Shown: positions 33,847 to 46,271, numbered from the stretch's first letter. The stretch: DNA of 64,000 nucleotides from Erwinia sp. E602 (GCF_018141005.1 NZ_CP046582.1:3844001-3908000); one strand, 5' to 3'. Numbers and translations: made by a program. Notes: a model not told the origin generated them from the sequence alone.

Positions 33847-34704
33847 CTACAGCGCGCCAAAAACTAACAGCAGCAGGCAGGCAAACACCGGTACCGCCGC
33901 CGTCAGGCTGTCAATGCGGTCCAGAATGCCACCGTGACCGGGGATCAGACTGCCGCTATCCTTAATACCCGCTTCGCGTTTGAACATACTTTCCGTCAGG
34001 TCGCCCAGCACCGAGGCCAGCGCGGCGGCAATTGAGCAGATCAGCAGCGTGGAGAGATCCACCTGCAGCGGCGCGAACACGCTGAATAACCATGAGATCA
34101 GCGCCGAGGTCACCAGGCCGCCGAGAAAGCCTTCCCAGGTTTTACCCGGTGACACTTTCGGTGCCAGCTTGTGCTTACCGAACAGCTTGCCAAACATGTA
34201 GGCACCGGAATCAGCGCCCCAGACCAGCACCATCACGTACAGCAACCACCAGGCTCCCGCGTAGTGATCGGTAGCGTAGTGATACTGGCGCAGCACCAGC
34301 ATGCCGCAGAAGAATGGCACAATGGTCAGCAGGCCAAACAGCAGGCGCAGCGGTTTCGACGAACGCCAGAAGGCGGCGGAGCCAGGGTAGCGCAGCACCA
34401 GCAGCAGCGCCGCCAGCCACCATATCAGCGAGATCCACAGCGCGCCGCCGATCTGCGGCACGTCCAGCGCACTTTGCCAGGCCGGCAGCGTAAACAGCAT
34501 CAGGGAGAGCAGCAAGCCACACAGCACTGCCAGCCAGATACGCTGAGAGCGCGCAGCAAAACCGGCGAACTGGCCCCATTCCCATGCGGCCAGCATGCAG
34601 ATCGCTAAGATGACGATGGCAAAACCCAGAGGTGGCAGCAAAAACAGCGCCGCGATCACGATGGGAATCAAAATTAATGCGGTAATCAGGCGAGACTTCA
34701 GCAA
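33847..34704 (-). CDS. cdsA: phosphatidate cytidylyltransferase
   Basis: The 285-residue polytopic inner-membrane enzyme makes CDP-diacylglycerol, the branch point for all phospholipids. The family signature near the C-terminus (KREAGIKDSGSLIPGHGGI, then LDRIDSL) holds the catalytic aspartates. Multiple hydrophobic helices are visible. It lies between uppS and rseP with short spacers. Confidence 0.97.
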   Translation of the reverse strand: MLKSRLITALILIPIVIAALFLLPPLGFAIVILAICMLAAWEWGQFAGFAARSQRIWLAVLCGLLLSLMLFTLPAWQSALDVPQIGGALWISLIWWLAALLLVLRYPGSAAFWRSSKPLRLLFGLLTIVPFFCGMLVLRQYHYATDHYAGAWWLLYVMVLVWGADSGAYMFGKLFGKHKLAPKVSPGKTWEGFLGGLVTSALISWLFSVFAPLQVDLSTLLICSIAAALASVLGDLTESMFKREAGIKDSGSLIPGHGGILDRIDSLTAAVPVFACLLLLVFGAL

Positions 34705-34722
34705 GGATTACCCCCAGTGCGC

Positions 34723-35475
34723 TTATGCGCTGCCGGGTGCTGCGCCGCCAAAACGGCGCTCTCGTTGTGCAAACGCATTCAGTGCACCTTCAAAAACTTG
34801 TTCATCAAAATCAGGCCAGAGCGTTTCGGTAAACCAGAACTCTGCGTAGGCAACTTGCCACAGCAGGAAGTTACTGATGCGATGCTCTCCCCCGGTCCTT
34901 ATTACCAGATCCACCGGAGCCAGTTCATTCATGCACAGATGAGAGGCCAGCGTCTCTTCTTCGATTTGATCGGGACGAAGAAGGCCTTCCTGTACCTGCT
35001 CTGCAATCTTTCTGACTCCGTGGATAATATCCCAACGACCGCCATAATTCGCGGCTATGTTGAGCGTCAGTCCATTATTTTGTTGAGTAAGTTCCTCAGC
35101 ACGGCGGATACGCTCCTGTAAACGAGCGTTAAACCGGCTGACGTCACCGATAATTCGTAGCCTGACATTATGCTTATGGAGACTTTTGACTTCGCTATCG
35201 AGCGCCCAGACAAACAACTCCATCAACGCTAACACTTCCTGCTGCGGACGGTTCCAGTTTTCACTGCTGAACGCATACAGCGTCAGCGCATCGAGCTTAT
35301 GGCTGACCGCAAAACTGACCGCGCGCCGTACCGACTTCACACCGGCCTTGTGGCCGGAAATGCGCAGTTTGCCCTGATTTTTCGCCCAGCGGCCGTTGCC
35401 ATCCATAATGATGGCCACATGGCGAGGGCCGTGCCCTTTCTGGTCATCGATTTCTAATTGATTTTCGGACGACAT
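34723..35475 (-). CDS. uppS: undecaprenyl diphosphate synthase
   Basis: The 250-residue cis-prenyltransferase builds the C55 lipid carrier used for peptidoglycan, LPS O-antigen and other wall polymers. The IIMDGNGRWA motif carries the catalytic Asp (D25), and RTGGEHRISNFLLWQ is the C-terminal pyrophosphate-binding region. It sits between dxr and cdsA, so isoprenoid and lipid steps are clustered. Confidence 0.97.
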   Translation of the reverse strand: MSSENQLEIDDQKGHGPRHVAIIMDGNGRWAKNQGKLRISGHKAGVKSVRRAVSFAVSHKLDALTLYAFSSENWNRPQQEVLALMELFVWALDSEVKSLHKHNVRLRIIGDVSRFNARLQERIRRAEELTQQNNGLTLNIAANYGGRWDIIHGVRKIAEQVQEGLLRPDQIEEETLASHLCMNELAPVDLVIRTGGEHRISNFLLWQVAYAEFWFTETLWPDFDEQVFEGALNAFAQRERRFGGAAPGSA

Positions 35476-35657
35476 AACGCGTATTTATTTCCTTATTCAG
35501 AAAGGCCAGGGCTTCTGAAATATCTTGTCTGCTCAGTTGCCAGCGCCCCGCCACCCCGGACAGCCATGCGGCAATGAGCCGGCAAGCTGCCTGAACAGTG
35601 GGCGAAGACTATATCATCTCCTCCCAAGGCTCACAAATGGCGGTGCGTTAAATCGCG

Positions 35658-36863
35658 TTATGCACGATGTAAGGCAAACCGCGGTAGCAGCGCCGTGGCA
35701 CGCACCCGTGCTTCACCGTCGATGGCAATGACCGCTTCCACAGAGTCGGGCTCCGCCGTTGCCAGCCCCTCCAGCACCGCCACGTTCAGGGACGCAATGT
35801 CGGTGAAGCGGATGCCACCGGCCAGAAACGCCGCCACGGCCACTTCGTTGGCGGCGTTGAGCGTGGTGGTGGCGGCCTGCCCTGCCAGGCTGGCGTCGAT
35901 CGCCAGTTTCAGGCAGGGATAGCGCGCGAAGTCCGGCTCGCAGAAGCTCAGCGCCTTCATGCGGGTAAAATCAAGCGCGGGTGCACCCGAGCTGACGCGC
36001 TCGGGCCAGGCCATCGCATGGGCAATCGGCGTACGCATATCCGGTGAACCCAGCTGCGCAATCACGCTGCCATCGCGGTAGCGAACCATTGAATGAATCA
36101 CCGATTGCGGATGCAGGATCACCTCCATCTGCTTATCGGTGGCATTAAACAGCCAGCGGGCTTCAATATATTCCAGGCCTTTATTCATCATGGTGGCCGA
36201 ATCGACGGAGATTTTACGCCCCATTGACCAGTTTGGATGTGCACAAGCCTGGTCCGGCGTCACATGATGCAGGTCAGCCAGCGGCGTGTCACGGAAGGGG
36301 CCACCCGATCCGGTCAGGATAATACTGTCAATGCCATTATCCTGCAGCGAAGCGTAACCTAACTGCTGCTGGATGGCAGCAGGCATACTCTGAAAAATGG
36401 CGTTGTGTTCACTGTCGATCGGCAGCAGCTGCGCGCTGGAGGCGCTTACCGCCTCCATAAACAGACGCCCGCAGGTGACCAGCGCCTCTTTATTGGCCAG
36501 CAACACCGTTTTACCGGCGCGGATGGCGGCCAGAGTCGGAGTTAATCCCGCCGCGCCAACGATCGCCGCCATCACCTGATCCACCTCGTCCAGCGCCGCC
36601 AGATCGCAGGCCGCCTGTTCGCCGCTGAGCACTTCTGTCGTGACGTTCAGGCCATGCAGCCGCGCCCGCAGTTCAGCGGCAGAGCCTTCATCAGCCATCG
36701 CGGCATAGCGTGGACGAAACGTCAGACACTGCTCGGCCATCAGCTCAACGTTACGCCCGGCCACCAGCGCCGTCACGGCAAAGCGTTCGGGGTTGGCGCG
36801 GACTACGGCCAGCGTGCTGGTGCCAATCGAGCCGGTGGAACCGAGAATGGTCAATTGTTTCAT
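35658..36863 (-). CDS. dxr: 1-deoxy-D-xylulose 5-phosphate reductoisomerase
   Basis: This 401-residue enzyme catalyses the second step of the MEP isoprenoid pathway (DXP to MEP, NADPH-dependent). The N-terminal Rossmann motif is [12 protein letters not shown], and metal/substrate-binding parts are [15 protein letters not shown] [11 protein letters not shown] and [21 protein letters not shown]. The ATG at 36863 (MKQLTILG) matches E. coli; a 41-codon upstream extension in the same frame has no similarity. Confidence 0.97.
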   Translation of the reverse strand: MKQLTILGSTGSIGTSTLAVVRANPERFAVTALVAGRNVELMAEQCLTFRPRYAAMADEGSAAELRARLHGLNVTTEVLSGEQAACDLAALDEVDQVMAAIVGAAGLTPTLAAIRAGKTVLLANKEALVTCGRLFMEAVSASSAQLLPIDSEHNAIFQSMPAAIQQQLGYASLQDNGIDSIILTGSGGPFRDTPLADLHHVTPDQACAHPNWSMGRKISVDSATMMNKGLEYIEARWLFNATDKQMEVILHPQSVIHSMVRYRDGSVIAQLGSPDMRTPIAHAMAWPERVSSGAPALDFTRMKALSFCEPDFARYPCLKLAIDASLAGQAATTTLNAANEVAVAAFLAGGIRFTDIASLNVAVLEGLATAEPDSVEAVIAIDGEARVRATALLPRFALHRA

Positions 36864-36998
36864 GAGGCTGCTCTGTATCGTGGCCTGGCGCGAAGGGAAA
36901 CCGTGCCCGCCAGGAGGGTTAACAAATGCAAAACGCCGCCAGACCGCCCTGTCATTTAAAGGACCATCTGCACGGCGTTTCGTCACAGGGTGATCGAC

Positions 36999-37556
36999 TT
37001 AGAAGTCCATCAGCTCCGCTTCTTTTTCAGCCAGGGAGGCATCAATTTTCTTGATGAACACGTCCGTCAGCTTCTGCACGTCATCCTGTGAACGACGATC
37101 TTCATCTTCACTGATCTCTTTGTCTTTCAGCAACGCTTTAACTTTATCGTTCGCGTCGCGGCGCACGTTACGCACAGAGACACGGCCCTGCTCGGCTTCA
37201 CCACGGACGATTTTGATCAGATCTTTACGACGCTCTTCGGTCAGCGCAGGCAGCGGGACGCGAATATCGGTGCCGGCCGAGCTTGGGTTCAGGCCGAGGT
37301 CAGAGGTCATGATCGCTTTTTCTACCGCGCCGCTGATTGAACGGTCGAACACGTTCACTTTCAGGGTACGGGAGTCTTCAACGGTCACGCTGGCTAACTG
37401 CTTCAGCGGGGTCGGCGCGCCGTAGTACATCACCATGATGCCATCGAGGATCGCCGGAGAAGCGCGGCCGGTGCGGATTTTGCTGATGTTGCTTTTGAAC
37501 GCTTCAACGCATTTATCCATGCGCGTTTCAGCATCTTTTCTGATTTCGTTAATCAC
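36999..37556 (-). CDS. frr: ribosome recycling factor
   Basis: The 185-residue, tRNA-shaped protein splits the post-termination ribosome together with EF-G. It starts [20 protein letters not shown] and contains KIRTGRASP and the Arg-rich helix [20 protein letters not shown]. Length equals E. coli. It follows pyrH after a 119-nt gap. Confidence 0.98.
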   Translation of the reverse strand: MINEIRKDAETRMDKCVEAFKSNISKIRTGRASPAILDGIMVMYYGAPTPLKQLASVTVEDSRTLKVNVFDRSISGAVEKAIMTSDLGLNPSSAGTDIRVPLPALTEERRKDLIKIVRGEAEQGRVSVRNVRRDANDKVKALLKDKEISEDEDRRSQDDVQKLTDVFIKKIDASLAEKEAELMDF

Positions 37557-37675
37557 GTTGGAACCCTTGGATTCTGTTTGATCGACCCGCTGCGGGCCAC
37601 GGCCTGCAGCGATTCTGAATACTCTTCGATAATTCTGACGGGCAGAATATACCTTATTTTATGCGCTGACTGATA

Positions 37676-38401
37676 TTAATGCGTAATCAACGTGCCTTCT
37701 TTTTCACCCATCACCACGCGACGCAGTGCGCCAGGCTTGTTCATATTGAATACGCGAATCGGCAGCTTGTGGTCACGGGCCAGCGTAAAGGCCGCCAGAT
37801 CCATCACTTTCAGCTCCTGCTCCAGCACTTCCGCATAGGAGAGCTGTTCGTACAGCGTGGCATCCGGGTGCTTCACCGGGTCCGCAGAGTAAACGCCGTC
37901 CACTTTAGTCGCCTTCAGTACCACGTCGGCTTCAATCTCAATACCGCGCAGGCAGGCGGCAGAGTCGGTGGTAAAGAACGGGTTACCGGTACCGGCAGAG
38001 AAGATCACCACGCGGTTGTTACGCAGCAGGCTGATCGCTTCTGCCCAGCTGTAGTTATCACACACGCCGTTGAGCGGGATCGCCGACATCAGGCGGGCGT
38101 TCACATAGGCACGATGCAGTGCATCGCGCATTGCCAGACCGTTCATTACGGTCGCCAGCATGCCCATATGGTCGCCGACTACGCGGTTCATACCGGCCTG
38201 AGCCAGGCCAGCACCGCGGAACAGGTTCCCCCCGCCGATCACCACGCCCACCTGAATGCCCAGTTCTACCAGCTCTTTCACTTCCTGAGCCATACGATCC
38301 AGCACGCTGGCATCGATACCGAAGCCTTCAGCACCTTGCAGTGCTTCGCCACTCAGTTTCAGCAGGATACGTTGATATACGGGTTTTGCATTGGTCGCCA
38401 T
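37676..38401 (-). CDS. pyrH: uridylate kinase
   Basis: This 241-residue hexameric UMP kinase of the amino-acid-kinase fold makes UDP and is activated by GTP and inhibited by UTP in the family. Visible motifs are [22 protein letters not shown] and the C-terminal [10 protein letters not shown]. It follows tsf on the same strand. Confidence 0.98.
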   Translation of the reverse strand: MATNAKPVYQRILLKLSGEALQGAEGFGIDASVLDRMAQEVKELVELGIQVGVVIGGGNLFRGAGLAQAGMNRVVGDHMGMLATVMNGLAMRDALHRAYVNARLMSAIPLNGVCDNYSWAEAISLLRNNRVVIFSAGTGNPFFTTDSAACLRGIEIEADVVLKATKVDGVYSADPVKHPDATLYEQLSYAEVLEQELKVMDLAAFTLARDHKLPIRVFNMNKPGALRRVVMGEKEGTLITH

Positions 38402-38517
38402 GGTGTTTTCTTCCTGGAGCTATCGTCGAAAAGGGGGGTTAACTGTGCGGTATCATCCGTCAAACGCCGTTAAAAAGCGATTGGGATGAGACTGAAAATG
38501 CGCTGCCCGGCAGGCAG

Positions 38518-38545
38518 GCAAAAAAGAACCGCCTTCCGGCGGCTC
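38518..38545 (-). terminator. terminator after tsf
   Basis: On the minus strand GCCGCC-GGAA-GGCGGT is followed by CTTTTTT. It ends the rpsB-tsf transcript ahead of pyrH. Confidence 0.85.
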
Positions 38546-38556
38546 TCTTCAAACCA

Positions 38557-39408
38557 TTAAGACTGTTTGGACATCGCCGCAACTTCTGCTGCGAAATCGG
38601 TCTCAACTTTCTCAATGCCTTCGCCCACTTCAAAGCGGATGAAGTTAACAACGTCAGCATTGTGCTCTTTCAGAACCTGGCCCACGGTTTTGCTTGGGTC
38701 GATAACGAAAGGCTGGCCGGTCAGAGAAACTTCGCCGGTGAATTTCTTCATGCGGCCTTCAACCATTTTCTCTGCGATCTCTTTTGGCTTACCAGACTGC
38801 ATCGCGATGTCCAGCTGAACCTGGTACTCTTTCTCTACCACTTCAGCAGACACGTCTTCTGGCTTAACGAATTCTGGCTTGCTGGCAGCAACGTGCATAG
38901 CAACCTGCTTAACCAGCTCTTCGTCAGCGCCTTTAGCAGAAACCAGTACGCCGATACGTGCGCCGTGCAGGTAGCTGCCCAGCACGTCGCCTTCCAGGGA
39001 TGCTACGCGACGGATGTTGATGTTCTCACCGATTTTAGCAACCAGTGCAACGCGCTCTTCTTCGAACTGCGCTTTCAGAACTTCAACGTCGGTGATTTTA
39101 CCGGCAGCAGCAGCTTCCAGCACTTTATCAGCGAAGGCCTGGAAACCGGCATCTTTAGCAACGAAGTCGGTCTGGCAGTTAACTTCCAGAATCACGCTGT
39201 AGTTGCCAACGATTTTGGTTTTGATCACGCCATCAGCAGCCACGTTGCCTGCTTTCTTAGCGGCTTTGATCGCGCCAGATTTACGCATGTTCTCGATCGC
39301 CAGCTCGATGTCGCCGTTGGCTTCGGTCAGTGCTTTCTTACAATCCATCATGCCAGCGCCAGTGCGCTCGCGCAGTTCTTTTACCAGAGCAGCGGTAATA
39401 TCAGCCAT
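38557..39408 (-). CDS. tsf: translation elongation factor Ts
   Basis: The 283-residue nucleotide-exchange factor for EF-Tu starts [20 protein letters not shown]. An N-terminal UBA-like domain (1-55) with the TDFVAKD region is followed by the core and coiled-coil domains. It is downstream of rpsB with an attenuator-like hairpin between them. Confidence 0.98.
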   Translation of the reverse strand: MADITAALVKELRERTGAGMMDCKKALTEANGDIELAIENMRKSGAIKAAKKAGNVAADGVIKTKIVGNYSVILEVNCQTDFVAKDAGFQAFADKVLEAAAAGKITDVEVLKAQFEEERVALVAKIGENINIRRVASLEGDVLGSYLHGARIGVLVSAKGADEELVKQVAMHVAASKPEFVKPEDVSAEVVEKEYQVQLDIAMQSGKPKEIAEKMVEGRMKKFTGEVSLTGQPFVIDPSKTVGQVLKEHNADVVNFIRFEVGEGIEKVETDFAAEVAAMSKQS

Positions 39409-39524
39409 TCTCTAATCCTCGGTTAGCGCAGCATTTGTGAGATGTGCCGGTCAACGGCCACAAATGCCTATTCTCGGGAGAAACATTCTGCCCCGCCGAA
39501 TGTGACAAACGGCAAAGCGAAGTC

Positions 39525-39554
39525 GAAAAAATAAAGGGGCCGACAAGGCCCCTT
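39525..39554 (-). terminator. rpsB-tsf intercistronic terminator/attenuator
   Basis: AAGGGGCC (minus strand) pairs with GGCCCCTT (39534-39541 with 39547-39554) and is followed by TATTTTTT. It would let part of the transcripts stop after rpsB, lowering tsf expression relative to S2. Confidence 0.85.
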
Positions 39555-39601
39555 ACAGATTCACATCTGATTGATAAGGGCTCGGTAACGAGCAAGCCTT
39601 A

Positions 39602-40694
<1,093 letters not shown>

Positions 40695-41489
40695 ATGGCA
40701 ATCTCAATTAAAACCCAAGAAGAAATCGCAAAAATGCGCGTCGCCGGGCGTCTCGCCGCCGAGGTGCTGGAGATGATCGGACCCCACGTGCAGCCGGGCG
40801 TCAGCACCGCTGAGCTCGACCGCCTGTGCCACGATTATATCGTCAACCACCAGCAGGCGATCTCCGCCTGCCTCGGCTATCACGGCTTCCCGAAATCGGT
40901 CTGTATCTCGGTGAATGAAGTGGTGTGCCACGGTATTCCGAGCGAGGAGAAGATCCTCAAAGATGGCGATATCGTCAATATCGACGTCACGGTGATCAAA
41001 GACGAGTATCACGGCGATACCTCCACCATGTTTATCGCAGGCACACCCACCATCCAGGGCGAGCGGCTGTGCCGCGTCACCCAGGAGAGCCTCTACCTGG
41101 CGCTGCGTATGGTGAAGCCGGGCGTGCGGCTGCGCACTATCGGCCGTGAGATCCAGAAGTTTGTTGAAGCGCAGGATTTCTCCGTGGTGCGTGAATACTG
41201 CGGCCACGGCATCGGCAAAGGCTTCCACGAAGAGCCCCAGGTGCTGCACTATGATGCCGATGACGGCGGCGTGGTGCTGCAGGCGGGCATGGCCTTCACC
41301 ATCGAACCGATGGTCAACGCCGGCGACTACCGCATTCGCAGCATGAAAGACGGCTGGACGGTGAAAACCAAAGACCGCAGCCTGTCAGCCCAGTATGAAC
41401 ACACGCTGGTGGTGACGGAAAACGGCTGTGAAATTATGACGCTGCGTAAAGATGACACCATTCCGGCGCTGCTTAACAACGCCGGTTAA
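40695..41489 (+). CDS. map: methionine aminopeptidase, type I
   Basis: The 264-residue enzyme removes the initiator Met from nascent proteins. The five pita-bread metal ligands are all in place: D (VNIDVTVI), D (YHGDTSTM), H (GHGIGKGFHE), E (FTIEPMVN) and E (YEHTLVVTENG region). Length equals E. coli. It is divergent from rpsB, as in E. coli. Confidence 0.98.
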   Translation: MAISIKTQEEIAKMRVAGRLAAEVLEMIGPHVQPGVSTAELDRLCHDYIVNHQQAISACLGYHGFPKSVCISVNEVVCHGIPSEEKILKDGDIVNIDVTVIKDEYHGDTSTMFIAGTPTIQGERLCRVTQESLYLALRMVKPGVRLRTIGREIQKFVEAQDFSVVREYCGHGIGKGFHEEPQVLHYDADDGGVVLQAGMAFTIEPMVNAGDYRIRSMKDGWTVKTKDRSLSAQYEHTLVVTENGCEIMTLRKDDTIPALLNNAG

Positions 41490-41554
41490 GTAATAAGATA
41501 ATCCTATGATTGCACGCTACAGTCGGCACGCCGGTCACGTGTAAGATAGCGCTA

Positions 41555-41577
41555 AGCCGGCAATCGCCGGCTTTTTT
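41555..41577 (+). terminator. terminator after map
   Basis: AGCCGGC-AATC-GCCGGCT with six T residues, 27 nt before glnD starts. Confidence 0.93.
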
Positions 41578-41604
41578 AATGGCTGTAGTCCCGGAGCGGG
41601 TGAG

Positions 41605-44262
41605 ATGACAAAAGAGCTGACAGACGCAACCGTCCTGAAAAAATTAACCAAGTCGCCGGTTTACTGGCAGGACGAAGAACTCAATCGCGACGGCCTGCGC
41701 CAGCACCTGGACCACTTCCAGCGCTACCTGGCCGACGCCTTTGACGCCGGGCAGGACGCCGAAACGCTGATCGCCGCCCGCACCCTGTTTATTGACCGCC
41801 TGCTGCGGCGCCTGTGGCGCTTCTTTGGCTTCCCGGAGCAGGAGGGCGTGGCGCTGGTAGCGGTCGGGGGTTACGGGCGTGGTGAACTGCACCCGCTGTC
41901 GGATATCGACGTGCTGATCTTAAGCCGTCAGCCGCTGTCAGACGAAGATGCCCGACGCACCAGCGAACTGCTGACGCTGATGTGGGACCTGCGGCTGGAG
42001 GTCGGCCACAGCGTGCGTACGCTGGAGGAGTGTCTGCTGGAGGGGCTGTCAGATCTGACCGTCGCCACCAACCTGATTGAGTCACGTATGCTGACCGGCG
42101 ACCTGGCCCTGTTCCTTGAGCTGCAAAAAAACGTGTTCAGCGACGGCTTCTGGCCCTCGGACCGCTTTTTCGCCGCCAAAATTGCCGAGCAGCAGGAGCG
42201 CCACCAGCGCTACCACGGCACCAGCTACAATCTGGAGCCGGATATCAAAAGCAGCCCCGGCGGCCTGCGCGATATCCATACCCTGCTGTGGGTGGCGCGC
42301 CGCCACTTCGGGGCCACCTCGCTGGATGAGATGGTCGGCTTCGGCTTCCTGATGGAGACCGAGCGCAACGAGCTTAACGAGTGCCAGAGCTTCCTGTGGC
42401 GCATCCGCTTCGCCCTGCACCTGGCCCTGACCCGCTACGACAACCGGCTACTGTTTGACCGCCAGCTCAACGTCGCCCGCCGCCTTAACTATCAGGGCGA
42501 AGGCAACGAGCCGGTGGAACGCATGATGAAGGACTTCTTCCGCGTCACCCGGCGCATCGCCGAACTCAACCAGATGCTGCTGCAGCTGTTCGACGAGGCG
42601 ATCCTCGCGCTGCCGACCGATGAAAAACCGCGTCCGCTGGACACGGAATTCCAGCTGCGCGGCACGCTGATCGACCTGCGTGATGACGATCTGTTCAGCC
42701 GCGATCCGATCGCTATCATGCGCCTGTTCCACACCATGGTGCGCACGCCGAAAATCACCGGCATCTACTCCTCCACGCTGCGCCACCTGCGCCACGCGCG
42801 ACGCAGCCTGGCACAGCCGCTCTGCACCCTGCCGGCGGCGCGGGAGATGTTCCTGTCGATTCTGCGCCACCCCGGCGCGGTCAGCCGGGCGCTGGTGCCG
42901 ATGCACCGGCACAGCGTGCTACAGGCCTACATGCCGCTGTGGAGCAACATCGTCGGCCAGATGCAGTTTGACCTGTTCCACGCCTACACCGTCGACGAGC
43001 ACACCATACGCGTGCTGCAAAAGCTGGAGAGCTTCGCGGACGAAGCCACCCGCAGCCGCCACCCGCTGTGCGTTGAGCTGTGGCCACGGTTACCACAGTC
43101 AGAACTGTTGCTGATGGCCGCACTGTTCCACGATATCGCCAAAGGTCGCCACGGCGATCACTCGATCCTCGGCGCGCAGGACGCGCTGGAGTTTGCCGAA
43201 TTACACGGCCTTAACTCGCGGGAAGCCCAGCTGGTCGCCTGGCTGGTGCGCCACCACCTGCTAATGTCGGTGACCGCCCAGCGGCGCGACATCCAGGACC
43301 CGACGGAGATCCAGCAGTTTGCCGAAGTGATGCAGAATGAGAACCGCCTGCGCTACCTGGTCTGCCTGACGGTGGCCGATATCTGTGCCACCAACGGCAC
43401 CCTGTGGAACAGCTGGAAACAGAGCCTGCTGCGCGAGCTGTTCTTTGCCACCGAAAAACAGCTGCGCCGGGGGATGGAAAACAGCCCGGACCTGCGCGAA
43501 CGGGTGCGCCACCACCGGCTGCAGGCGCTGGCGCTGCTGCGGATGGACAACATCGACGAGCGGGCGCTGCACGACATCTGGAACCGCTGCCGCGCGGACT
43601 ACTTCCTGCGCCACACGCCCAACCAGCTGGCGTGGCACGCGCGCCATCTGCTGATGCACGACCTCAGCCAGCCGCTGGTGCTGGTCAGCCCGCAGGCCAC
43701 CCGCGGCGGAACGGAAATCTTTATCTGGAGCCCGGACCGCCCCTACCTGTTTGCCGCCGTGGCCGGGGAGCTGGATCGCCGTAATCTGAGCGTGCACGAC
43801 GCGCAGGTTTTCACCAGCCGCGACGGCATGGCGATGGACACCTTTATCGTGCTGGAGCCGGACGGCAGCCCGCTGTCGGCGGATCGCCAGGAGTTTATCC
43901 GTATCGCGCTGGTGCAGGCCATCGGCCAGACGCACTGGCAGCCGCCGCGCATCCGCCGCCAGTCGGCGCGGCTGAAACATTTTAACGTCGATACCGAGGT
44001 CAACTTCCTGCCGACCCACACCGATCGCCGCACCTATCTGGAACTGGTGGCGCTCGATCAGCCCGGCCTGCTGGCGCGGGTCGGGGAAGTTTTCGCCGAT
44101 CTCAACGTTTCGCTGCACGGCGCACGCATCAGCACCATCGGTGAACGGGTCGAAGATTTGTTTATTCTGGCCAACAGCGATCGCCGGGCGCTGGACGCTG
44201 ATTTGCGCGAACGACTGCAACAACGGTTGACAGAGGCCCTTAATCCAAACGATAAAGTGTGA
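41605..44262 (+). CDS. glnD: bifunctional uridylyltransferase/uridylyl-removing enzyme GlnD
   Basis: This 885-residue nitrogen sensor adds UMP to PII proteins when glutamine is low and removes it when glutamine is high. An N-terminal nucleotidyltransferase domain has [19 protein letters not shown] (residues ~88-106). A central HD hydrolase domain has [14 protein letters not shown] (near ~512). Two C-terminal ACT domains (from ~700) sense glutamine. Length is close to E. coli (890). Confidence 0.97.
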   Translation: MTKELTDATVLKKLTKSPVYWQDEELNRDGLRQHLDHFQRYLADAFDAGQDAETLIAARTLFIDRLLRRLWRFFGFPEQEGVALVAVGGYGRGELHPLSDIDVLILSRQPLSDEDARRTSELLTLMWDLRLEVGHSVRTLEECLLEGLSDLTVATNLIESRMLTGDLALFLELQKNVFSDGFWPSDRFFAAKIAEQQERHQRYHGTSYNLEPDIKSSPGGLRDIHTLLWVARRHFGATSLDEMVGFGFLMETERNELNECQSFLWRIRFALHLALTRYDNRLLFDRQLNVARRLNYQGEGNEPVERMMKDFFRVTRRIAELNQMLLQLFDEAILALPTDEKPRPLDTEFQLRGTLIDLRDDDLFSRDPIAIMRLFHTMVRTPKITGIYSSTLRHLRHARRSLAQPLCTLPAAREMFLSILRHPGAVSRALVPMHRHSVLQAYMPLWSNIVGQMQFDLFHAYTVDEHTIRVLQKLESFADEATRSRHPLCVELWPRLPQSELLLMAALFHDIAKGRHGDHSILGAQDALEFAELHGLNSREAQLVAWLVRHHLLMSVTAQRRDIQDPTEIQQFAEVMQNENRLRYLVCLTVADICATNGTLWNSWKQSLLRELFFATEKQLRRGMENSPDLRERVRHHRLQALALLRMDNIDERALHDIWNRCRADYFLRHTPNQLAWHARHLLMHDLSQPLVLVSPQATRGGTEIFIWSPDRPYLFAAVAGELDRRNLSVHDAQVFTSRDGMAMDTFIVLEPDGSPLSADRQEFIRIALVQAIGQTHWQPPRIRRQSARLKHFNVDTEVNFLPTHTDRRTYLELVALDQPGLLARVGEVFADLNVSLHGARISTIGERVEDLFILANSDRRALDADLRERLQQRLTEALNPNDKV

Positions 44263-44349
44263 CCCGGAACGACTTTTAACAGCGCCACCCGCCGAATCCG
44301 CCAGCGGATCCTTGTTTATCGCGGATGGCAAAACCAGGAAGAGACCAAC

Positions 44350-45174
44350 ATGCAACAGTTACAGAGTGTTATTGAAGCGGCCTTCGAGCGCCGTGCGGAG
44401 ATCACCCCGGCCAACGCGGATACCGTTACCCGCGAAGCCGTTAACCAGGTGATCGGCCTGCTGGACAGCGGTGCCCTGCGCGTGGCAGAGAAGATTGACG
44501 GCCAGTGGGTCACCCACCAGTGGCTGAAGAAAGCGGTTCTGCTCTCTTTCCGCATCAATGACAATCAGGTAATTGATGGCGCAGAGAGCCGCTACTACGA
44601 CAAAGTTCCGATGAAATTTGCCGACTACGACGACGCGCGCTTCAAAAAAGAGGGCTTCCGCGTGGTGCCACCGGCCGCCGTTCGCCAGGGCGCGTACATT
44701 GCCCGTAACACCGTGCTGATGCCGTCTTACGTCAACATCGGTGCGTACGTCGATGAAGGCTCGATGGTTGATACCTGGGCTACCGTGGGTTCCTGCGCGC
44801 AGATCGGTAAAAACGTCCACCTGTCAGGCGGCGTTGGCATCGGCGGCGTACTGGAGCCGCTGCAGGCTAACCCGACCATCATCGAAGACAACTGCTTTAT
44901 CGGCGCACGCTCTGAGATCGTGGAAGGCGTCATCGTGGAAGAAGGCGCGGTAATCTCGATGGGCGTTTACATCGGTCAGAGCACCAAAATCTTCGACCGC
45001 GAAACCGGCGAAGTGACCTACGGCCGCGTGCCGGCGGGCTCGGTGGTCGTTTCCGGCAACCTGCCGTCAAAAGACGGCAGCTACAGCCTGTACTGTGCGG
45101 TTATCGTGAAGAAAGTCGACGCCAAAACCCTCGGCAAAGTGGGCATCAACGAACTGCTGCGCACCATCGACTAA
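44350..45174 (+). CDS. dapD: tetrahydrodipicolinate N-succinyltransferase
   Basis: The 274-residue beta-helix trimer makes N-succinyl-2-amino-6-ketopimelate in the DAP/lysine pathway. Hexapeptide repeats lie at ~105-235 ([30 protein letters not shown]). It starts [18 protein letters not shown], as in E. coli. It is co-directional with glnD, 87 nt downstream. Confidence 0.98.
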   Translation: MQQLQSVIEAAFERRAEITPANADTVTREAVNQVIGLLDSGALRVAEKIDGQWVTHQWLKKAVLLSFRINDNQVIDGAESRYYDKVPMKFADYDDARFKKEGFRVVPPAAVRQGAYIARNTVLMPSYVNIGAYVDEGSMVDTWATVGSCAQIGKNVHLSGGVGIGGVLEPLQANPTIIEDNCFIGARSEIVEGVIVEEGAVISMGVYIGQSTKIFDRETGEVTYGRVPAGSVVVSGNLPSKDGSYSLYCAVIVKKVDAKTLGKVGINELLRTID

Positions 45175-45370
45175 TTCCCCTGCGGGTCACCCCGGTGGCC
45201 CGTAATCTATTCTTTACACTTCCCCCCATTGCCACTCTGCGCATAATTTCTCAACAGATAGTGATATTGCTCACAATTCAGGCGTATAATCCGCGCCATT
45301 CAGCGCACTCGCGATCCCCGATCTGATTTTACAGGCATAGATCACGGTAGTACGGGACGAGCGAGCTAAG

Positions 45371-45453
45371 CAAGTACAAGGCGTACAGCGCACAGCTACC
45401 GGAATGTACATAAGTACATGAGGATAGCGAGCACTGCACAACGCAGTAATTGC
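45371..45453. repeat. diverged ERIC-like palindromic element upstream of yaeH
   Basis: The core TGTACATAAGTACA (45405-45418) is followed by TGAGGATAGCGAGC and CAACGCAG. This is the same order as in the ERIC-like copy at 1549-1637. It fills most of the 324-nt gap between dapD and yaeH. A -10-like TATAAT lies at 45285-45290, upstream of the element, so yaeH may be transcribed through it. Confidence 0.55.
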
Positions 45454-45498
45454 GACGCGCAGCCGTAACGACAAACTCCCGCATAAGGATCAAAAACC

Positions 45499-45891
45499 AT
45501 GTACGACAATCTTAAAGGTTTGGGTATTGCTTCTCCTGAAGACATCGACCGCTACAGCCTGCGTCAGGAAGCCAGTAATGACATCCTGAAAATCTACTTC
45601 CGCAAAGACAAAGGTGAATTCTTCGCTAAAAGCGTCAAATTCAAATACCCGCGTCAGCGTAAAACCGTGGTCGCCGACAACGCCAGCCTCGGCTACAAAG
45701 AGATCCAGGAAATCAGCCCTAACCTGCGCTACGTGATCGACGAGCTGGACCTGATCTGCCAGCGCGACCAGGTGGAAGTTGACCTGAAACGCAAAATCCT
45801 CGACGACCTGCGTCACCTGGAAAGCGTAGTCTCCAACAAAATCGCCGAAATCGAATCCGATCTCGACAAGTTGACCCGCAACAGCCGCTAA
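45499..45891 (+). CDS. yaeH: DUF3461 family protein YaeH
   Basis: This 130-residue cytoplasmic protein is close to E. coli YaeH (128 aa). It starts [20 protein letters not shown] and has a helical, charged C-terminal half ([20 protein letters not shown]). Function is unknown. A good GGAT-type ribosome site precedes the ATG. It is next to dapD as in E. coli, but isolated here by repeat elements on both sides. Confidence 0.93.
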   Translation: MYDNLKGLGIASPEDIDRYSLRQEASNDILKIYFRKDKGEFFAKSVKFKYPRQRKTVVADNASLGYKEIQEISPNLRYVIDELDLICQRDQVEVDLKRKILDDLRHLESVVSNKIAEIESDLDKLTRNSR

Positions 45892-45941
45892 TACCTTCTT
45901 ACACCCGGCTAGCCAGTCGCTTCAGATTCCGGAGCCTGGCT

Positions 45942-46040
45942 ATCGGGGGATATCCGGAACGCGGACCCGCTACACCCTCCCTGCGCTCGGCCGGGCACGT
46001 CCATGTGCCCGACGGTCCGCTAACCCGGATATCCCCCGAT
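45942..46040. repeat. nested 99-bp palindrome between yaeH and degP
   Basis: Three nested arm pairs can be read: 16 bp perfect (45942-45957 with 46025-46040), 7 bp GCGGACC/GGTCCGC (45961-45967 with 46014-46020), and an inner CGGGCAC/GTGCCCG (45992-45998 with 46005-46011). No protein gene is seen in 45892-46271. The element looks like an intergenic repeat or mobile-miniature hairpin and lacks a T-run. Confidence 0.85.
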
Positions 46041-46222
46041 TGCCCACAAAACCTCGCGTAGCTGAAAGACCCAGGGCTTTAAAACCATTAGTCAACTACA
46101 ATGCCAGTGATTAGGGAAGGAAGTGGGATGAGCCCGGAGCGGCTTGCCCGCGCAGGGTCGCCCGGTGACAGGCCCGGGTATCTCGGTCATTCAGGCGACA
46201 TGCCCTTAACAAGCCCTCAAAT

Positions 46223-46256
46223 AAAAACGGTGCCCATAATGAGCACCGTTTTTTTA
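46223..46256. terminator. bidirectional terminator between yaeH and degP
   Basis: AAAACGGTGC and GCACCGTTTT arms are flanked by A- and T-runs on both sides. It can end degP on the minus strand and any yaeH read-through on the plus strand. Confidence 0.9.
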
Positions 46257-46271
46257 TCGACCCGTTAAAAC

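Noticed and set aside
36925..36985. Hairpin between frr and dxr as a terminator
   Set aside because: The complementary ends (AAACGCCG/CGGCGTTT) are separated by a loop of over 30 nt and there is no proper T-run.
43261..44355. 364-residue antisense frame over glnD
   Set aside because: It lies wholly opposite the well-conserved GlnD C-terminal half. GC-rich third positions readily open such frames, and it has no recognisable domain or ribosome site.
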